From contig NZ_NGJT01000002.1 in assembly GCF_003950315.1 (NCBI RefSeq), forward strand, positions 169,695 to 233,694: a stretch of DNA of 64,000 nt, read 5' to 3'. This document shows positions 9,625 to 18,508 of this stretch, piece by piece. This DNA is from Vagococcus bubulae. Lineage in GTDB: Bacteria; Bacillota; Bacilli; Lactobacillales; Vagococcaceae. The notes beneath the pieces were generated by a model. That model was not told the origin of the DNA. It searched no databases and saw only the letters and a program-made list of their open reading frames with translations. A program made the position numbers and the translations under genes. How positions within the stretch are numbered: the stretch's first letter is position 1; every line of letters starts with the position of its first letter.

Positions 9625-11583
9625 ATGAAAACAATAACGAAAGAAAGTTTATTTGAACTAACTAGTTTATCCCAACCTATTTCAGTGGGAAACATCATCT
9701 TTTTTATGGAGCATTCGATTAATAAAGAGAGTGATCAATATGAATCTCGTATTTATAGTGTAGATAAACAGACAAAAGAGCGTCGATTATGGAGTGGTGA
9801 GGAAGTTTCAATTAGCCAGTTGAAAGTATCGCCAAATAAAAAATGGCTAAGCTATGTGAGTAAAGTTGGCAAAAAACTTCATTTAAAGATTCAATCATTA
9901 GATGGAGGTAGTGCCTATAGTTTGATGCAAAAAGATTCTTTTTCAGATTATACTTGGAATGAATCAAGTAGTGCGATTTATTTTATCCAAACGAAATCAA
10001 TTGATGAAAAGAAAGAAGAAAAGACTTTAGAACAACCAAAAAGATGGAATAAATTGATTTATAAACTAGATGGAGCAGGATTATTAGACTTAAACGCGAC
10101 ATATCAATTAAGTAAGATAGTGCTAGCAACGAAAGAAGAAAGCGTCATGTTTGAAACCACTGATGAAATCAATTTAACCTATGTCTCTAAAGATGAAAGT
10201 TACGTGTTACTTGGACGAGATAAAGAACCACAAGATGAGTGGGATTATGGTAGTACATTGTATAAATATGATTTAGCAACAAAATCTCTGATGAGTTTAA
10301 CAGAGTCATTGCCTACAGGAAGTTTTTATTATGGTAAGATGAGTCCTACTGAAGAAGAGTTGTTGTTAGTTGGAAATACCTTTGAATATGGCTTTGTTAC
10401 CCAAAATAAATTGTATTACTATAATATGAAAAATGGTCGCTTAGTCTGTTTAACTGAAAGCCTAGATGAAGAAGTAGGTGACGCTATTGTTGGAGATTTC
10501 CAACAACAAGTAAGAGGAGTCGATATTGACTTTTTAACTCCTGATACTTTTATTTTCCCTGTGACTCATCATGGGAAAATTGTGTTATACAAGGGTGATT
10601 TTGATGGTAATTTCAAAAAAATATATGATGAAAAAAATCATCTAACAGATGCGTATTTAACAGGTAATGAACTAATTGTGACGTATTCAACGTTAATAGA
10701 GCCATCAGTTTTAGCGACTTTATCTTTAGAAGATGTCACATTAAAAACAGTATACAATCCAAATGAGTTAGTTTTAAAAGATATGACATTATCAACACCA
10801 CAAGAATTTTGGTACGAATCTGAGGAGGATGTCTCCGTTCAGGGATGGTATGTGCCACCTATATCAAGTGAAAAACAGCATCCAGCCGTTCTATATATTC
10901 ATGGTGGTCCTCAAGTCTGTTATGGTGAAACGTTTTTCCATGAAATGCAATACCATGCGGCAAATGGTTATGGTGTGGTGATGTTAAATCCTCGTGGAGG
11001 ACAAGGTTATGGTCAAGAATTTGTAAGTGCCATATTAGGTGATTATGGCAACAAAGACTATCTTGATTTAATGACAGGATTAGATGCTGTGCTAACAGAA
11101 CATCCTGAAATTGATGAGAAAAAATTAGTGGTTGCTGGTGGAAGTTATGGTGGCTTTATGACAAACTGGATTGTTGGTCATTCTAAACGATTTAAAGCGG
11201 CAGTGACACAACGTTCTATTTCTAACTGGATTAGTTTTTATGGGACAAGTGATATTGGGGCATTCTTTGTAAAATATCAATTATTAACTGATTTACCCAA
11301 TATTTCAGATATGTGGAAGTTATCACCATTAGCTTACGTTGAGCATGCGAAAACACCGTTACTTGTTTTACATGGAGAAGACGATTTACGTTGTCCAAAA
11401 GAGCAAGGTGAACAAATGTATACAGCGATGAAACGTTTTAACGTGCCTACTGAAATGGTCGTGTATCCGAAATCGAGTCATGGCTTATCAAGAGGAGGAT
11501 TACCTCATTTACGTTTAGCCCGTCTGACAGATATTTCATCATGGTTTGATAAGTATTTAAACAATGGAGAGACAATAAAATGA
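9625..11583 (+). CDS. S9-family prolyl oligopeptidase / acylaminoacyl-peptidase-like serine peptidase
   Basis: 652 residues. The N-terminal region (about 20-380) has the repeated strand pattern of a beta-propeller. The C-terminal alpha/beta-hydrolase domain carries the triad: S507 in G-G-S-Y-G-G, the acid D586 or D587 in G-E-D-D-L-R-C-P, and H619 in S-S-H-G-L. H-G-G-P near 440 forms the oxyanion region. No signal peptide is visible, so the enzyme is cytoplasmic and probably trims short peptides. The ATG at 9625 follows AAAGGAATGAG at good spacing; an in-frame start 42 bases earlier lacks a ribosome site. Its stop overlaps the birA start (ATGA), so the two are co-transcribed. Confidence 0.88.
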   Translation: MKTITKESLFELTSLSQPISVGNIIFFMEHSINKESDQYESRIYSVDKQTKERRLWSGEEVSISQLKVSPNKKWLSYVSKVGKKLHLKIQSLDGGSAYSLMQKDSFSDYTWNESSSAIYFIQTKSIDEKKEEKTLEQPKRWNKLIYKLDGAGLLDLNATYQLSKIVLATKEESVMFETTDEINLTYVSKDESYVLLGRDKEPQDEWDYGSTLYKYDLATKSLMSLTESLPTGSFYYGKMSPTEEELLLVGNTFEYGFVTQNKLYYYNMKNGRLVCLTESLDEEVGDAIVGDFQQQVRGVDIDFLTPDTFIFPVTHHGKIVLYKGDFDGNFKKIYDEKNHLTDAYLTGNELIVTYSTLIEPSVLATLSLEDVTLKTVYNPNELVLKDMTLSTPQEFWYESEEDVSVQGWYVPPISSEKQHPAVLYIHGGPQVCYGETFFHEMQYHAANGYGVVMLNPRGGQGYGQEFVSAILGDYGNKDYLDLMTGLDAVLTEHPEIDEKKLVVAGGSYGGFMTNWIVGHSKRFKAAVTQRSISNWISFYGTSDIGAFFVKYQLLTDLPNISDMWKLSPLAYVEHAKTPLLVLHGEDDLRCPKEQGEQMYTAMKRFNVPTEMVVYPKSSHGLSRGGLPHLRLARLTDISSWFDKYLNNGETIK

Positions 11584-12554
11584 GTGTAAAAGACAAAACA
11601 TTAGCAATGTTAGAAAATCATCGGGGAGAGTTTTTCTCCGGTGAAAAACTAGCTGAAACATTAGGTGTTTCAAGAAATGCTGTTTGGAAGGCGGTTAAAC
11701 AACTAGAAACAGAAGGATACCCGATAAAAGCAGTAAAGAGTAAAGGCTATTCATTAGAAGAAACAAGTGATAAGTTATCTCTGCAGGGAATGTTACCTTT
11801 TCTTGATGAAACCATTGATTCTAGTTTGATTCAAGTTTATGAGTCGATTGATTCGACAAACAATTTAGCAAAAGAATTAGCTGTGTCAGGAGCAAAAAAT
11901 GGGACAGTGATTATTGCAAATGAACAAACAAAGGGGCGTGGAAGATACGGGAAAACATTTGAATCGCCAAAAGATTCAGGTATTTATATGAGTATCATAC
12001 TAAGACCTGAAGAGATGCCGCAAATTGATCCATCTCTTATGACAGCCTATTCAGCAGTTGTTGTCTCAGAGGTATTAGAGCAATTATCTGGTGAAAAAAT
12101 AGGCATAAAATGGGTTAATGATTTGTTTTTAAACGGAAAAAAAGTATGTGGTATCTTAACAGAGGCTGTTAGTAATTTAGAAACTGGATGTTTAGATTGG
12201 ATTGTAGTCGGTATTGGTATTAATGTATCAACTAAATCTGAGCTATTTTCAAAAAATGTTCAATCTGTTGCAACAGCACTGTTTAACAATAAAAAAACGA
12301 TAAGAAATAAAATTGCTGCTAACGTTATCAATCAATTTTTCTTACAAGCTTCTAACATGACGCAAAAAAGTATGATGCAACAGTATCGTGAAAAATCTAT
12401 CGTAGTTGGTCAACTGGTTTCCATTGTGTCAGGAGCAGATTCTTATGTTGCTCAAGTGGAAGATATTAAAGATAATGGCTCTTTGATGATTAAATTGTCT
12501 AATGGGGAAACAAGAGAGTTGAGATTTGGTGAAGTGTCGTTAAAACTAAAATAG
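11580..12554 (+). CDS. birA: Bifunctional biotin-[acetyl-CoA-carboxylase] ligase / biotin repressor
   Basis: 324 residues. The N-terminal helix-turn-helix (about 5-60, L-A-E-T-L-G-V-S-R-N-A-V-W-K-A-V) shows it is the two-function form that also represses biotin genes. The catalytic domain has the ATP/biotin loop G-R-G-R-Y-G-K near 119-125 and K-W-V-N-D near 176. A small C-terminal SH3-like domain follows. It activates biotin to biotinyl-AMP and transfers it to carboxylases; its substrate PycA is encoded at 27764. The start overlaps the upstream peptidase stop, and the biotin importer bioY lies just downstream, which fits a biotin-homeostasis pair. Confidence 0.95.
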   Translation: MSVKDKTLAMLENHRGEFFSGEKLAETLGVSRNAVWKAVKQLETEGYPIKAVKSKGYSLEETSDKLSLQGMLPFLDETIDSSLIQVYESIDSTNNLAKELAVSGAKNGTVIIANEQTKGRGRYGKTFESPKDSGIYMSIILRPEEMPQIDPSLMTAYSAVVVSEVLEQLSGEKIGIKWVNDLFLNGKKVCGILTEAVSNLETGCLDWIVVGIGINVSTKSELFSKNVQSVATALFNNKKTIRNKIAANVINQFFLQASNMTQKSMMQQYREKSIVVGQLVSIVSGADSYVAQVEDIKDNGSLMIKLSNGETRELRFGEVSLKLK

Positions 12555-12575
12555 TCACCTTTTTATTTTTTTTAG

Positions 12576-12603
12576 TTGACTAACCTTTTCTTTTTGTTAT
12601 AAT
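12576..12603 (+). promoter_or_regulatory. Promoter of bioY
   Basis: A -35 TTGACT (12576-12581) and -10 TATAAT (12598-12603) are separated by 16 bases, about 20 bases before the bioY start. This gives bioY its own promoter after birA. Confidence 0.7.
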
Positions 12604-12617
12604 AAAAAAAGAAAAGG
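12584..12617. promoter_or_regulatory. Perfect 12-base inverted repeat centred on the bioY -10
   Basis: CCTTTTCTTTTT (12584-12595) and AAAAAGAAAAGG (12606-12617) flank the -10 hexamer. The right arm merges with the ribosome site (GGGGAG), so it could be an operator or an RNA hairpin hiding the ribosome site. It does not match the usual BirA operator halves (TTGTTAACC-like), although TTGACTAACC just upstream resembles one half. Confidence 0.4.
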
Positions 12618-12623
12618 GGAGAA

Positions 12624-13163
12624 ATGATGACAAAATTTAAAACATCTGATTTAACAAAAATTGCTTTATTTACTGCTGTGATAGTTGTCTTATCACAAAT
12701 TAGTATTCCAATGCCGTATGGTGTCCCAATGACGTTACAAACATTTATTATTCCGTTAACAGGCGTATTACTTGGAAAAAAATCAGGCACTATGTCCACA
12801 ATATTATATGTTTTGTTAGGATTAATTGGTTTGCCTGTTTTTGCAGGATTTTCTGGAGGAGCTGCTATTGTATTTGGTCCAACAGGAGGTTTTATTTTAA
12901 GTTTTCCAATTATGGCATATATTGCAGGTTGGTTTGCAGAACGTGAGAATATTGTGTTCCTATATATAGGATTATTTTTAGGAGCTATGATTAATTTCTT
13001 AGTAGGCTTTATTGTGTTTCATTTTGTTACGGGAAGTAGCTTATCTGTGGCTTTTACAGCAACAGTGTTACCATTTATTCCAACGACTATTATAAAAGTT
13101 GTAGTCATTGGTTTAATATCACAAAAATTGAGACCATTAGTAAAAAATAAAGTATTAGTATAG
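12624..13163 (+). CDS. bioY: Biotin ECF transporter S component BioY
   Basis: 179 residues, a six-span membrane protein with the BioY pattern: an N-terminal helix, I-P-M-P-Y-G-V-P-M-T-L-Q-T near 30, and the glycine-rich L-G-L-I-G-L-P-V-F-A-G-F-S-G-G near 65-80, followed by F-G-P-T-G-G-F. It binds biotin and works with the shared EcfA-A'-T module, which is not encoded here. Two ATGs (12624, 12627) follow GGGGAG; either could be used. It sits downstream of birA and has its own promoter. The gene ends at the border of repeat copy 2, which probably terminates it. Confidence 0.95.
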   Translation: MMTKFKTSDLTKIALFTAVIVVLSQISIPMPYGVPMTLQTFIIPLTGVLLGKKSGTMSTILYVLLGLIGLPVFAGFSGGAAIVFGPTGGFILSFPIMAYIAGWFAERENIVFLYIGLFLGAMINFLVGFIVFHFVTGSSLSVAFTATVLPFIPTTIIKVVVIGLISQKLRPLVKNKVLV

Positions 13164-13302
13164 AAAAAAGCTGATTAAAAAGCCTTAAAATAGAAAAAAT
13201 CCCATGAAATCCGTTAATTCCAACGTTGATTTCATGGGATTTCTATTTTGTTAGTTGAGTGATTTTTATTTAAAAAATCACTTTTTGGTCAGTCTTTTTT
13301 TG
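13163..13302. repeat. Nested inverted-repeat element, copy 2
   Basis: The inner arms are AAAAATCCCATGAAATC (13195-13211) and GATTTCATGGGATTT (13228-13242). The outer arms are imperfect: AAAAAAGCTGATTAAAAAG at 13163-13181 against CTTTTTGGTCAGTCTTTTTT at 13281-13300. It shares the core CTTAAAATAGAAAAAATCCC and overall layout with copy 1 at 5375-5510. It lies between the convergent bioY and deacetylase genes and ends in T's, so it probably serves as their terminator. Confidence 0.75.
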
Positions 13303-13304
13303 TG

Positions 13305-14192
13305 TTATTGAGCTGATAGTAGGTAGTTTCCAAAGGCTTCTTTGTCATATCCGGGAGAAATTCTAACACGTTTTAAAGCAAATAAGCCATCATTCTTACT
13401 AGCATATCCAGGTTCGGTAGTCAGTGCTAATTTATATCCCACATTTTCTGCTTCTTTTTCAACTTGTTCATCATATCGACCAGCTGGATAACACACGACT
13501 GATGTATTCTGATTTAAAGTAGTGTCCATCCAAGTTTTAGAATCTGCTAGCTCTGTATGAATTTGTTCATCACTTAATGTGTTTAAATCCAAATGGCTCA
13601 CAGTATGACTTTCGATTGAAACAAAGCCACTGTCAATCATTTTTTTCATATCGTCTTCATGAAAATAATATTGATTATCTAGTTTTGAGGTGATGTAATT
13701 AATAGTCGCATTCATTTTTAAATCTTCTAATATTGGAAATCCTTCAGTAAAATTATTTAAGTAACCATCATCTAAAGTAACCCAAACGATATTTTCTTTT
13801 GGCTTTTTATTTTCTGTTAATACAATGTAGGCTTCTTCAGGAGTTAACGTATAATAATCATGTTCTTTCAACCATTCCATATGCTGTTTAAATTCCTCAG
13901 GTGGGAGTTTCAAGGTATTACCATCATCACTTTTAGTTAAACTATGATACATTAAAATTGGAAAAGAAATAGCTGTGTCGCTGGTTATCCAATTAGACGT
14001 ATCAATGTCATTAGAATATTTTTTCTTTTCAGATGTTTGAGTTGTTTCTTGGCTCGCTACATCAACTAAACTAGATGATGCGGTTGTTTTAGTAGTCTTT
14101 AGTTGATTATGTGGTTGAAATAATTTTACACCCAAAATAATAAGTTCAACAGATAATAGGATAACTAAAAACCATAGTATTTTTTTCTTCAT
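13305..14192 (-). CDS. Membrane-anchored polysaccharide deacetylase (NodB domain)
   Basis: 295 residues. An N-terminal anchor (about 5-24) is followed by a Ser/Thr-rich linker (about 30-70) and a NodB homology domain. The motifs are T-L-D-D-G-Y (catalytic and metal Asp, about 140-145), S-H-T-V-S-H (metal histidines, about 196-201) and Y-P-A-G-R-Y-D near 235. It faces the outside and by family removes N-acetyl groups from peptidoglycan or a surface polysaccharide. L-Y-M-Y-H-S near 80 also fits the PgaB/YadE-type subgroup. Convergent with bioY, with its own upstream promoter. The exact substrate cannot be read from sequence. Confidence 0.88.
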   Translation of the reverse strand: MKKKILWFLVILLSVELIILGVKLFQPHNQLKTTKTTASSSLVDVASQETTQTSEKKKYSNDIDTSNWITSDTAISFPILMYHSLTKSDDGNTLKLPPEEFKQHMEWLKEHDYYTLTPEEAYIVLTENKKPKENIVWVTLDDGYLNNFTEGFPILEDLKMNATINYITSKLDNQYYFHEDDMKKMIDSGFVSIESHTVSHLDLNTLSDEQIHTELADSKTWMDTTLNQNTSVVCYPAGRYDEQVEKEAENVGYKLALTTEPGYASKNDGLFALKRVRISPGYDKEAFGNYLLSAQ

Positions 14193-14214
14193 TTGTTGCC
14201 TCCTTGTCTTGTCT

Positions 14215-14244
14215 ATAGTATCAAAGCCCTCTTTAGATTGGCAA
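14215..14244 (-). promoter_or_regulatory. Promoter of the polysaccharide deacetylase gene
   Basis: On the minus strand, TTGCCA (14239-14244) and TACTAT (14215-14220) are 18 bases apart, about 23 bases before the start codon and its AAGGAGG site. Confidence 0.5.
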
Positions 14245-14330
14245 GTATTTGTTGAAAGAATTGAGCTATGTTAAACTGTTTAAGATGAGTTAAGCAGAAT
14301 TAATAGATAAAATAGAATGGAAGTGTTTGG

Positions 14331-16640
14331 GTGAAACAATCTCAATTTAAATGGGAAGAGCAATCATTATCTGAAGAACAACAACAACTTATTGAAGTGT
14401 TTAAAGAAAATAAATTATCTCCAATTATTAGTGAATTATTAGTAAAACGTGGTGTAGCAACTTTAGAAGAAGCACAATCTTTTTTGACCCCTACATTGGC
14501 AGCTACGCATGATCCTTTTTTGTTATACGATATGGACAAAGCGGTTAGTCGTATTCAACAAGCTATCGAACAAGGCGAAAAAATCTTAATATATGGTGAT
14601 TATGATGCAGATGGTATTACCAGTACAACTGTGTTAAAAGAAGCTATTGAATTGATTGGTGGAGAAGTAGAGTATTATTTACCCGATCGATTTGTTGATG
14701 GATATGGACCTAATACAGAAGTCTATCAATATTATATTAATCAAGGAATTAATTTAATTGTGACAGTCGATAATGGTGTGAGTGGCCATGAAGCGTTGAT
14801 GTTTGCAAAAGAGCAAGGAGTAGATGTGATTGTCACAGATCATCATGAGTTGCCAGCTGAATTACCTGAAGCATATGCAATTATTCACCCGAGACATCCG
14901 TTGGGAGAGTATCCATTTAAAGATTTAGCAGGAGTTGGTGTAGCATTTAAAGTTGCAACAGCCCTTTTAGGTGAAATCCCTATGGAAAGCTTAGATTTAG
15001 TAGCTATTGGAACAGTAGCTGATTTAGTTTCTTTAACTGGAGAAAATAGAATATTAGTTAGTTCAGGATTGAAAATATTAAAACAAACTGAGCGAGTTGG
15101 CTTGCATGCTTTAGCAGAAATTGGGAGCTTAGATTTAGCCAATGCAAATGAAGAAACGATTGGATTTGGCATTGCCCCTAGATTAAATGCAATGGGACGA
15201 TTAAAAAGTGCTATGCCAGCTGTAGAGTTAATGACAACATTTGATGATGAAGAGGCAATGTGTATTGCAACAGATATTCAAGAAACCAATGCTGAACGTC
15301 AAGCTTTAGTTAAAACTATTACAAAAGATGCTTTAGAAATGGTTGACGCTATGGGCGAGTTGCCTATCTATGTTTTGTATAAAGAAGAGTGGCATGAAGG
15401 GGTATTAGGTATTGTTGCAAGCCATATTGTCAGACAAACACAACGACCAACCATTGTTTTAACGAAAAATGATGATACACAATTATTAAAAGGATCTGGA
15501 AGAAGTATTGCTAACATTGATTTATTTCAAGTTTTATCACAAATAAAAGAACAATTTGTGTCTTTTGGTGGGCACCATATGGCAGCAGGGCTATCATTTG
15601 AGTCGGATAAATTAGATGAAATTAAGAATGATTTGATTAAGATTGTGTCTCCTTTAATAACGGAAGAAACCAAAGAAACTTTAACCATTGATGCGAGACT
15701 TGAACTCTCAGATATTTCAGTTGAACTGATTGAGGAATTAACTAAGTTATCTCCTTTTGGAACAGATAACCCATCACCACATTTTTTATTTGAAAAAAAT
15801 CAAGTGGATGGAATGAAAAAAATCGGGGCAGATAACAATCATCTAAAGGGACAATTAGTTCAAACTACTAGTCAAATTGATTGTATTGCATTTGGAAAAG
15901 GGGATGCAATAGATGAACTAGTGACAGGTGAATCGGTTGATGTAGTAGGAAAGTTATCTATTAATGAGTGGAATGGATTTAGGAAAGCTCAATTAATGAT
16001 GGAAGATTATCAGGTATCAGGCATCCAAATTTTTGATATGCGTGGTGGAAAAAACAATGATTTTGCTCAGCTATCAATTAATCCTACCTACGTCATTTTT
16101 AATGATGAAACATCTGCAGCTAATATACCAACAGAATGTTTGTATCATGTTAAAACTAAAGAAGATATTGAGGCTTTAACACAAATTAAAGAAATGGTGT
16201 TTGTTGATTGTCCTTATGATTTAGAAGTAGTTTCATCTTTAGTTTCACTGTGTGACATTCATCGTTTATACTTGTGGATAAATGTCTCGACAGAACATTA
16301 TTTATCAGGCGTTCCAACACGAGAACAGTTTAGTAAAGTATTTAAATTGGTTCAAACGCAAGGAAGTCTAGATGTGCGTTATAAATTAACAGAGTTATCC
16401 AATTATCTACAAATATCTAAAAATCATTTAATTTTTATCATAAAAGTGTTTTTTGATTTAGGATTTGTTACAATAGAAGATGGTTTGATGAGTAAAGTTG
16501 CCAATCCTAGTGCTAAAGCTTTAGAAGAAAGTGACGTTTATCAAGCCTACTTACATAAAATTGACATGGAAAAACTATTTTTATATAGTAATGTAGCAGA
16601 TATTCGTCATTGGATATCGCAACAGGAGGAAGACAGATGA
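14331..16640 (+). CDS. recJ: Single-stranded-DNA-specific exonuclease RecJ
   Basis: 769 residues. The DHH phosphoesterase domain has Y-G-D-Y-D-A-D-G (about 82-90), the T-V-D-N-G motif and V-T-D-H-H (about 168-172). The DHHA1 domain carries the G-G-H-H-M-A-A-G-L signature near 417, followed by an OB fold and a Firmicutes-type C-terminal extension. It degrades single-stranded DNA 5'-3' in repair and recombination, using Mn. The start is GTG after GGAAGTG. The stop overlaps the apt start (ATGA), a conserved Firmicutes pairing. Confidence 0.95.
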   Translation: MKQSQFKWEEQSLSEEQQQLIEVFKENKLSPIISELLVKRGVATLEEAQSFLTPTLAATHDPFLLYDMDKAVSRIQQAIEQGEKILIYGDYDADGITSTTVLKEAIELIGGEVEYYLPDRFVDGYGPNTEVYQYYINQGINLIVTVDNGVSGHEALMFAKEQGVDVIVTDHHELPAELPEAYAIIHPRHPLGEYPFKDLAGVGVAFKVATALLGEIPMESLDLVAIGTVADLVSLTGENRILVSSGLKILKQTERVGLHALAEIGSLDLANANEETIGFGIAPRLNAMGRLKSAMPAVELMTTFDDEEAMCIATDIQETNAERQALVKTITKDALEMVDAMGELPIYVLYKEEWHEGVLGIVASHIVRQTQRPTIVLTKNDDTQLLKGSGRSIANIDLFQVLSQIKEQFVSFGGHHMAAGLSFESDKLDEIKNDLIKIVSPLITEETKETLTIDARLELSDISVELIEELTKLSPFGTDNPSPHFLFEKNQVDGMKKIGADNNHLKGQLVQTTSQIDCIAFGKGDAIDELVTGESVDVVGKLSINEWNGFRKAQLMMEDYQVSGIQIFDMRGGKNNDFAQLSINPTYVIFNDETSAANIPTECLYHVKTKEDIEALTQIKEMVFVDCPYDLEVVSSLVSLCDIHRLYLWINVSTEHYLSGVPTREQFSKVFKLVQTQGSLDVRYKLTELSNYLQISKNHLIFIIKVFFDLGFVTIEDGLMSKVANPSAKALEESDVYQAYLHKIDMEKLFLYSNVADIRHWISQQEEDR

Positions 16641-17149
16641 ACTTAAAAGATTATATTGCTAGTATCCCTAATTACCCTCAAGAAGGTGTTATCTTTAGAG
16701 ATATTTCACCGTTAATGGGAGACGGAGCAGCTTATCAAGAAGCCACAAATCAAATTGTAAAATATGCTAAAGAGCGTGGAGCTGAAATGGTTGTTGGACC
16801 AGAAGCTCGTGGTTTTATTATTGGTTGCCCAGTTGCTTATGAACTAGGCATAGGGTTTGCACCAGCTCGTAAAAAAGGAAAATTACCTCGTGAAACCATT
16901 GAAGTAGACTATGGTTTAGAATATGGTAAAGCAACACTAACACTTCATAAAGATGCGATTAAACCTGGTCAAAAAGTGATTATCTGTGATGATTTATTGG
17001 CAACAGGTGGTACGATAGCAGCCACAATTGAATTAGTTGAGCAATTAGGTGGAGAAGTAGTTGGATGTGCTTTCTTAGTAGAATTAAACGAGTTAAATGG
17101 TAGAGAAAAAATTGAAGGCTATGATATCTTAGCCTTGATGGATTTTTAA
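16637..17149 (+). CDS. apt: Adenine phosphoribosyltransferase
   Basis: 170 residues, normal for the family (about 172). It converts adenine and PRPP to AMP. Motifs include G-x-x-F-R-D-I-S-P near 22, E-A-R-G-F near 60 and the PRPP loop [12 protein letters not shown] near 115-126. The ATG at 16637 has AGGAGG 8 bases upstream and overlaps the recJ stop by 4 bases; the longer in-frame start would sit inside recJ without a ribosome site. A bidirectional terminator follows. Confidence 0.96.
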   Translation: MNLKDYIASIPNYPQEGVIFRDISPLMGDGAAYQEATNQIVKYAKERGAEMVVGPEARGFIIGCPVAYELGIGFAPARKKGKLPRETIEVDYGLEYGKATLTLHKDAIKPGQKVIICDDLLATGGTIAATIELVEQLGGEVVGCAFLVELNELNGREKIEGYDILALMDF

Positions 17150-17164
17150 AAACTAGATGATAAT

Positions 17165-17205
17165 AAAAAAAGCGACAAGAAAATTATTTCCTGCCGCTTT
17201 TTTTT
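17165..17205. terminator. Bidirectional terminator between apt and the convergent kinase-like gene
   Basis: The AAAAAAAGCG...AGAAA arm pairs with TTTCC...CGCTTTTTTTT, with T runs on both strands. It overlaps the last codons of the minus-strand gene. Confidence 0.8.
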
Positions 17206-17714
17206 CTATTGGTTGTTTTAATACTTTTTTTGATTTCTTTATGGATACGTTTTTCATCTTCAGGGGATTCTAAAATGAGTAATTTAGTGTTGTTAGTATA
17301 TAGAGTTTGCTTGATATCTGGCAATCGTTTTTTAAATCGATGATTCCATTTGTAAAGTTTAAACATTCGTTTGATGATTTTTTTTCGTTGACCAAATGTT
17401 TTTTTAGGCTCACAGCATTGTGAAAAGGCGCGTTTTGTGACACGATATTGTGTGAGTGAAACAGGATAATCTAAAATAATAATTAAATCAGCATCTTTTG
17501 TCGTTTTCTCAGTCCAGTGACTAACTTGTACTCCTTCAACAATCCAACTAGATAGTTCTGATAAACGATCATTGAGTTGAATATGGCGTTGAGTTTTATC
17601 TTTTGTTTTTAAGTAATCATCTAAAGAAATTCCTTGTATATTATATTTTTGCTGGAGTCTTATAGTCAGAGATGTCTTACCGCTTCCAGCATACCCTATA
17701 ATTCGTATTTTCAT
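17184..17714 (-). CDS. P-loop kinase-like protein (FlaR / DNA-topology-modulation family)
   Basis: 176 residues. The N-terminal Walker A loop G-Y-A-G-S-G-K-T-S lies at about 7-15, a substrate-lid-like D-D-Y-L near 32, and Walker B-like D-L-I-I-I-L-D near 76-82. The C-terminus is strongly basic and lysine-rich. This matches the AAA_17/adenylate-kinase-like proteins often annotated as topology modulation protein FlaR; the true substrate is not established. It is a single gene convergent with apt. Confidence 0.7.
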   Translation of the reverse strand: MKIRIIGYAGSGKTSLTIRLQQKYNIQGISLDDYLKTKDKTQRHIQLNDRLSELSSWIVEGVQVSHWTEKTTKDADLIIILDYPVSLTQYRVTKRAFSQCCEPKKTFGQRKKIIKRMFKLYKWNHRFKKRLPDIKQTLYTNNTKLLILESPEDEKRIHKEIKKSIKTTNRKKSGRK

Positions 17715-17842
17715 CCTATTTTTATTCTCCAGTCAATCATTCTCTACATATCGTACAATAAATAGGAGGCTTTTTCAATAAAATAAAGGAATAAAAAGAA
17801 AGAATTAGGAATAAGTTTCATTTAATAATAATTATTTACGTA

Positions 17843-17871
17843 TTGACAATTTTTAGTATCATCGGTATGAT
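17843..17871 (+). promoter_or_regulatory. Promoter of tRNA-Thr
   Basis: TTGACA (17843-17848) and TATGAT (17866-17871) with a 17-base spacer, ending 18 bases before the mature tRNA. A consensus -35 is as expected for a stable RNA gene. Confidence 0.85.
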
Positions 17872-17889
17872 ATGGAGTGTAATTTAATT

Positions 17890-17962
17890 GCCGCCTTAGC
17901 TCAGCTGGTAGAGCACCACCATGGTAAGGTGGGGGTCGTCGGTTCAAGTCCGACAGGTGGCT
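17890..17962 (+). tRNA. tRNA-Thr (anticodon GGU)
   Basis: 73 bases fold into a full cloverleaf. The acceptor GCCGCCU pairs with AGGUGGC, including one G-U pair. The D stem is GCUC/GAGC, and the anticodon stem CCACC/GGUGG closes the loop AUGGUAA with anticodon GGU. The T stem is GUCGG/CCGAC with loop UUCAAGU, and the discriminator is U. The CCA end is not encoded. A terminator follows 5 bases later, so it is a single-gene transcript. Confidence 0.97.
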
Positions 17963-17967
17963 TATAA

Positions 17968-18006
17968 AGAAAAATATCACTAGGATGATTTCCTAGTGAT
18001 ATTTTT
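17968..18006. terminator. Bidirectional terminator after tRNA-Thr
   Basis: The perfect stem AATATCACTAGGA / TCCTAGTGATATT is flanked by A's and T's. It serves the tRNA on the plus strand and the phnA-like gene on the minus strand. Confidence 0.9.
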
Positions 18007-18338
18007 TATAGTTTTTTAACAAATTCTGATTTTAATTTCATTGGTCCAAAACCATCTACTTTACAGTCAATATCATGGTCGCCTTCTACTAAACGAATAT
18101 TTTTCACTTTAGTCCCTTGTTTAATGGGTTGACTAGCACCTTTTACTTTTAAGTCTTTAATGACTGTCACTGAATCACCATCGGCTAATGGGTTACCAAA
18201 AGCATCTGTTTTGATTGTTTCTGTTACTTCTTCCGTTTCTTTAGACCATTCATGAGCACACTCTGGACAAATATACATTAATCCATCTTCATAGGTGTAA
18301 GATGATTGGCATTCTGGGCAATTTGGCAATGTTTCCAC
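18006..18338 (-). CDS. PhnA/YjdM-like zinc-ribbon protein
   Basis: 110 residues. The N-terminal zinc ribbon has C-P-E-C near 8-11 and C-P-E-C-A-H-E-W near 24-31. The C-terminal PhnA domain contains [11 protein letters not shown] and ends in [14 protein letters not shown]. The family was once linked to phosphonate use, but its function is unknown. The start is GTG, chosen because AGGAGG lies directly upstream. It is a single gene convergent with tRNA-Thr. Confidence 0.88.
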   Translation of the reverse strand: METLPNCPECQSSYTYEDGLMYICPECAHEWSKETEEVTETIKTDAFGNPLADGDSVTVIKDLKVKGASQPIKQGTKVKNIRLVEGDHDIDCKVDGFGPMKLKSEFVKKL

Positions 18339-18444
18339 TGTCTTACCCTCCTTTCGACAATTTATTTTATTGTATCTTATTTGTTTTAAAAAAGAAAGAC
18401 ACTTTTAAAAAGTTAAATATTCGTGTTTAAATATAATAAGGTAT

Positions 18445-18472
18445 TTGGATTTTTAACATAATCATGTATAAT
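18445..18472 (+). promoter_or_regulatory. Promoter of mltG
   Basis: TTGGAT (18445-18450) and TATAAT (18467-18472), spacer 16. It lies 36 bases before the TTG start. Confidence 0.7.
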
Positions 18473-18508
18473 GGTAGGAGCAAATTTAAATAAAAGGAGG
18501 CTCCTTTT

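Noticed and set aside
12576..12590. TTGACTAACC as a classical BirA operator
   Set aside because: Only one half-site is recognisable and the matching GGTTAACAA-type half is missing at the expected distance.
17843..17962. tRNA-Thr as an integration site
   Set aside because: The flanks hold ordinary genes, with no integrase and no repeat of the tRNA 3' end.
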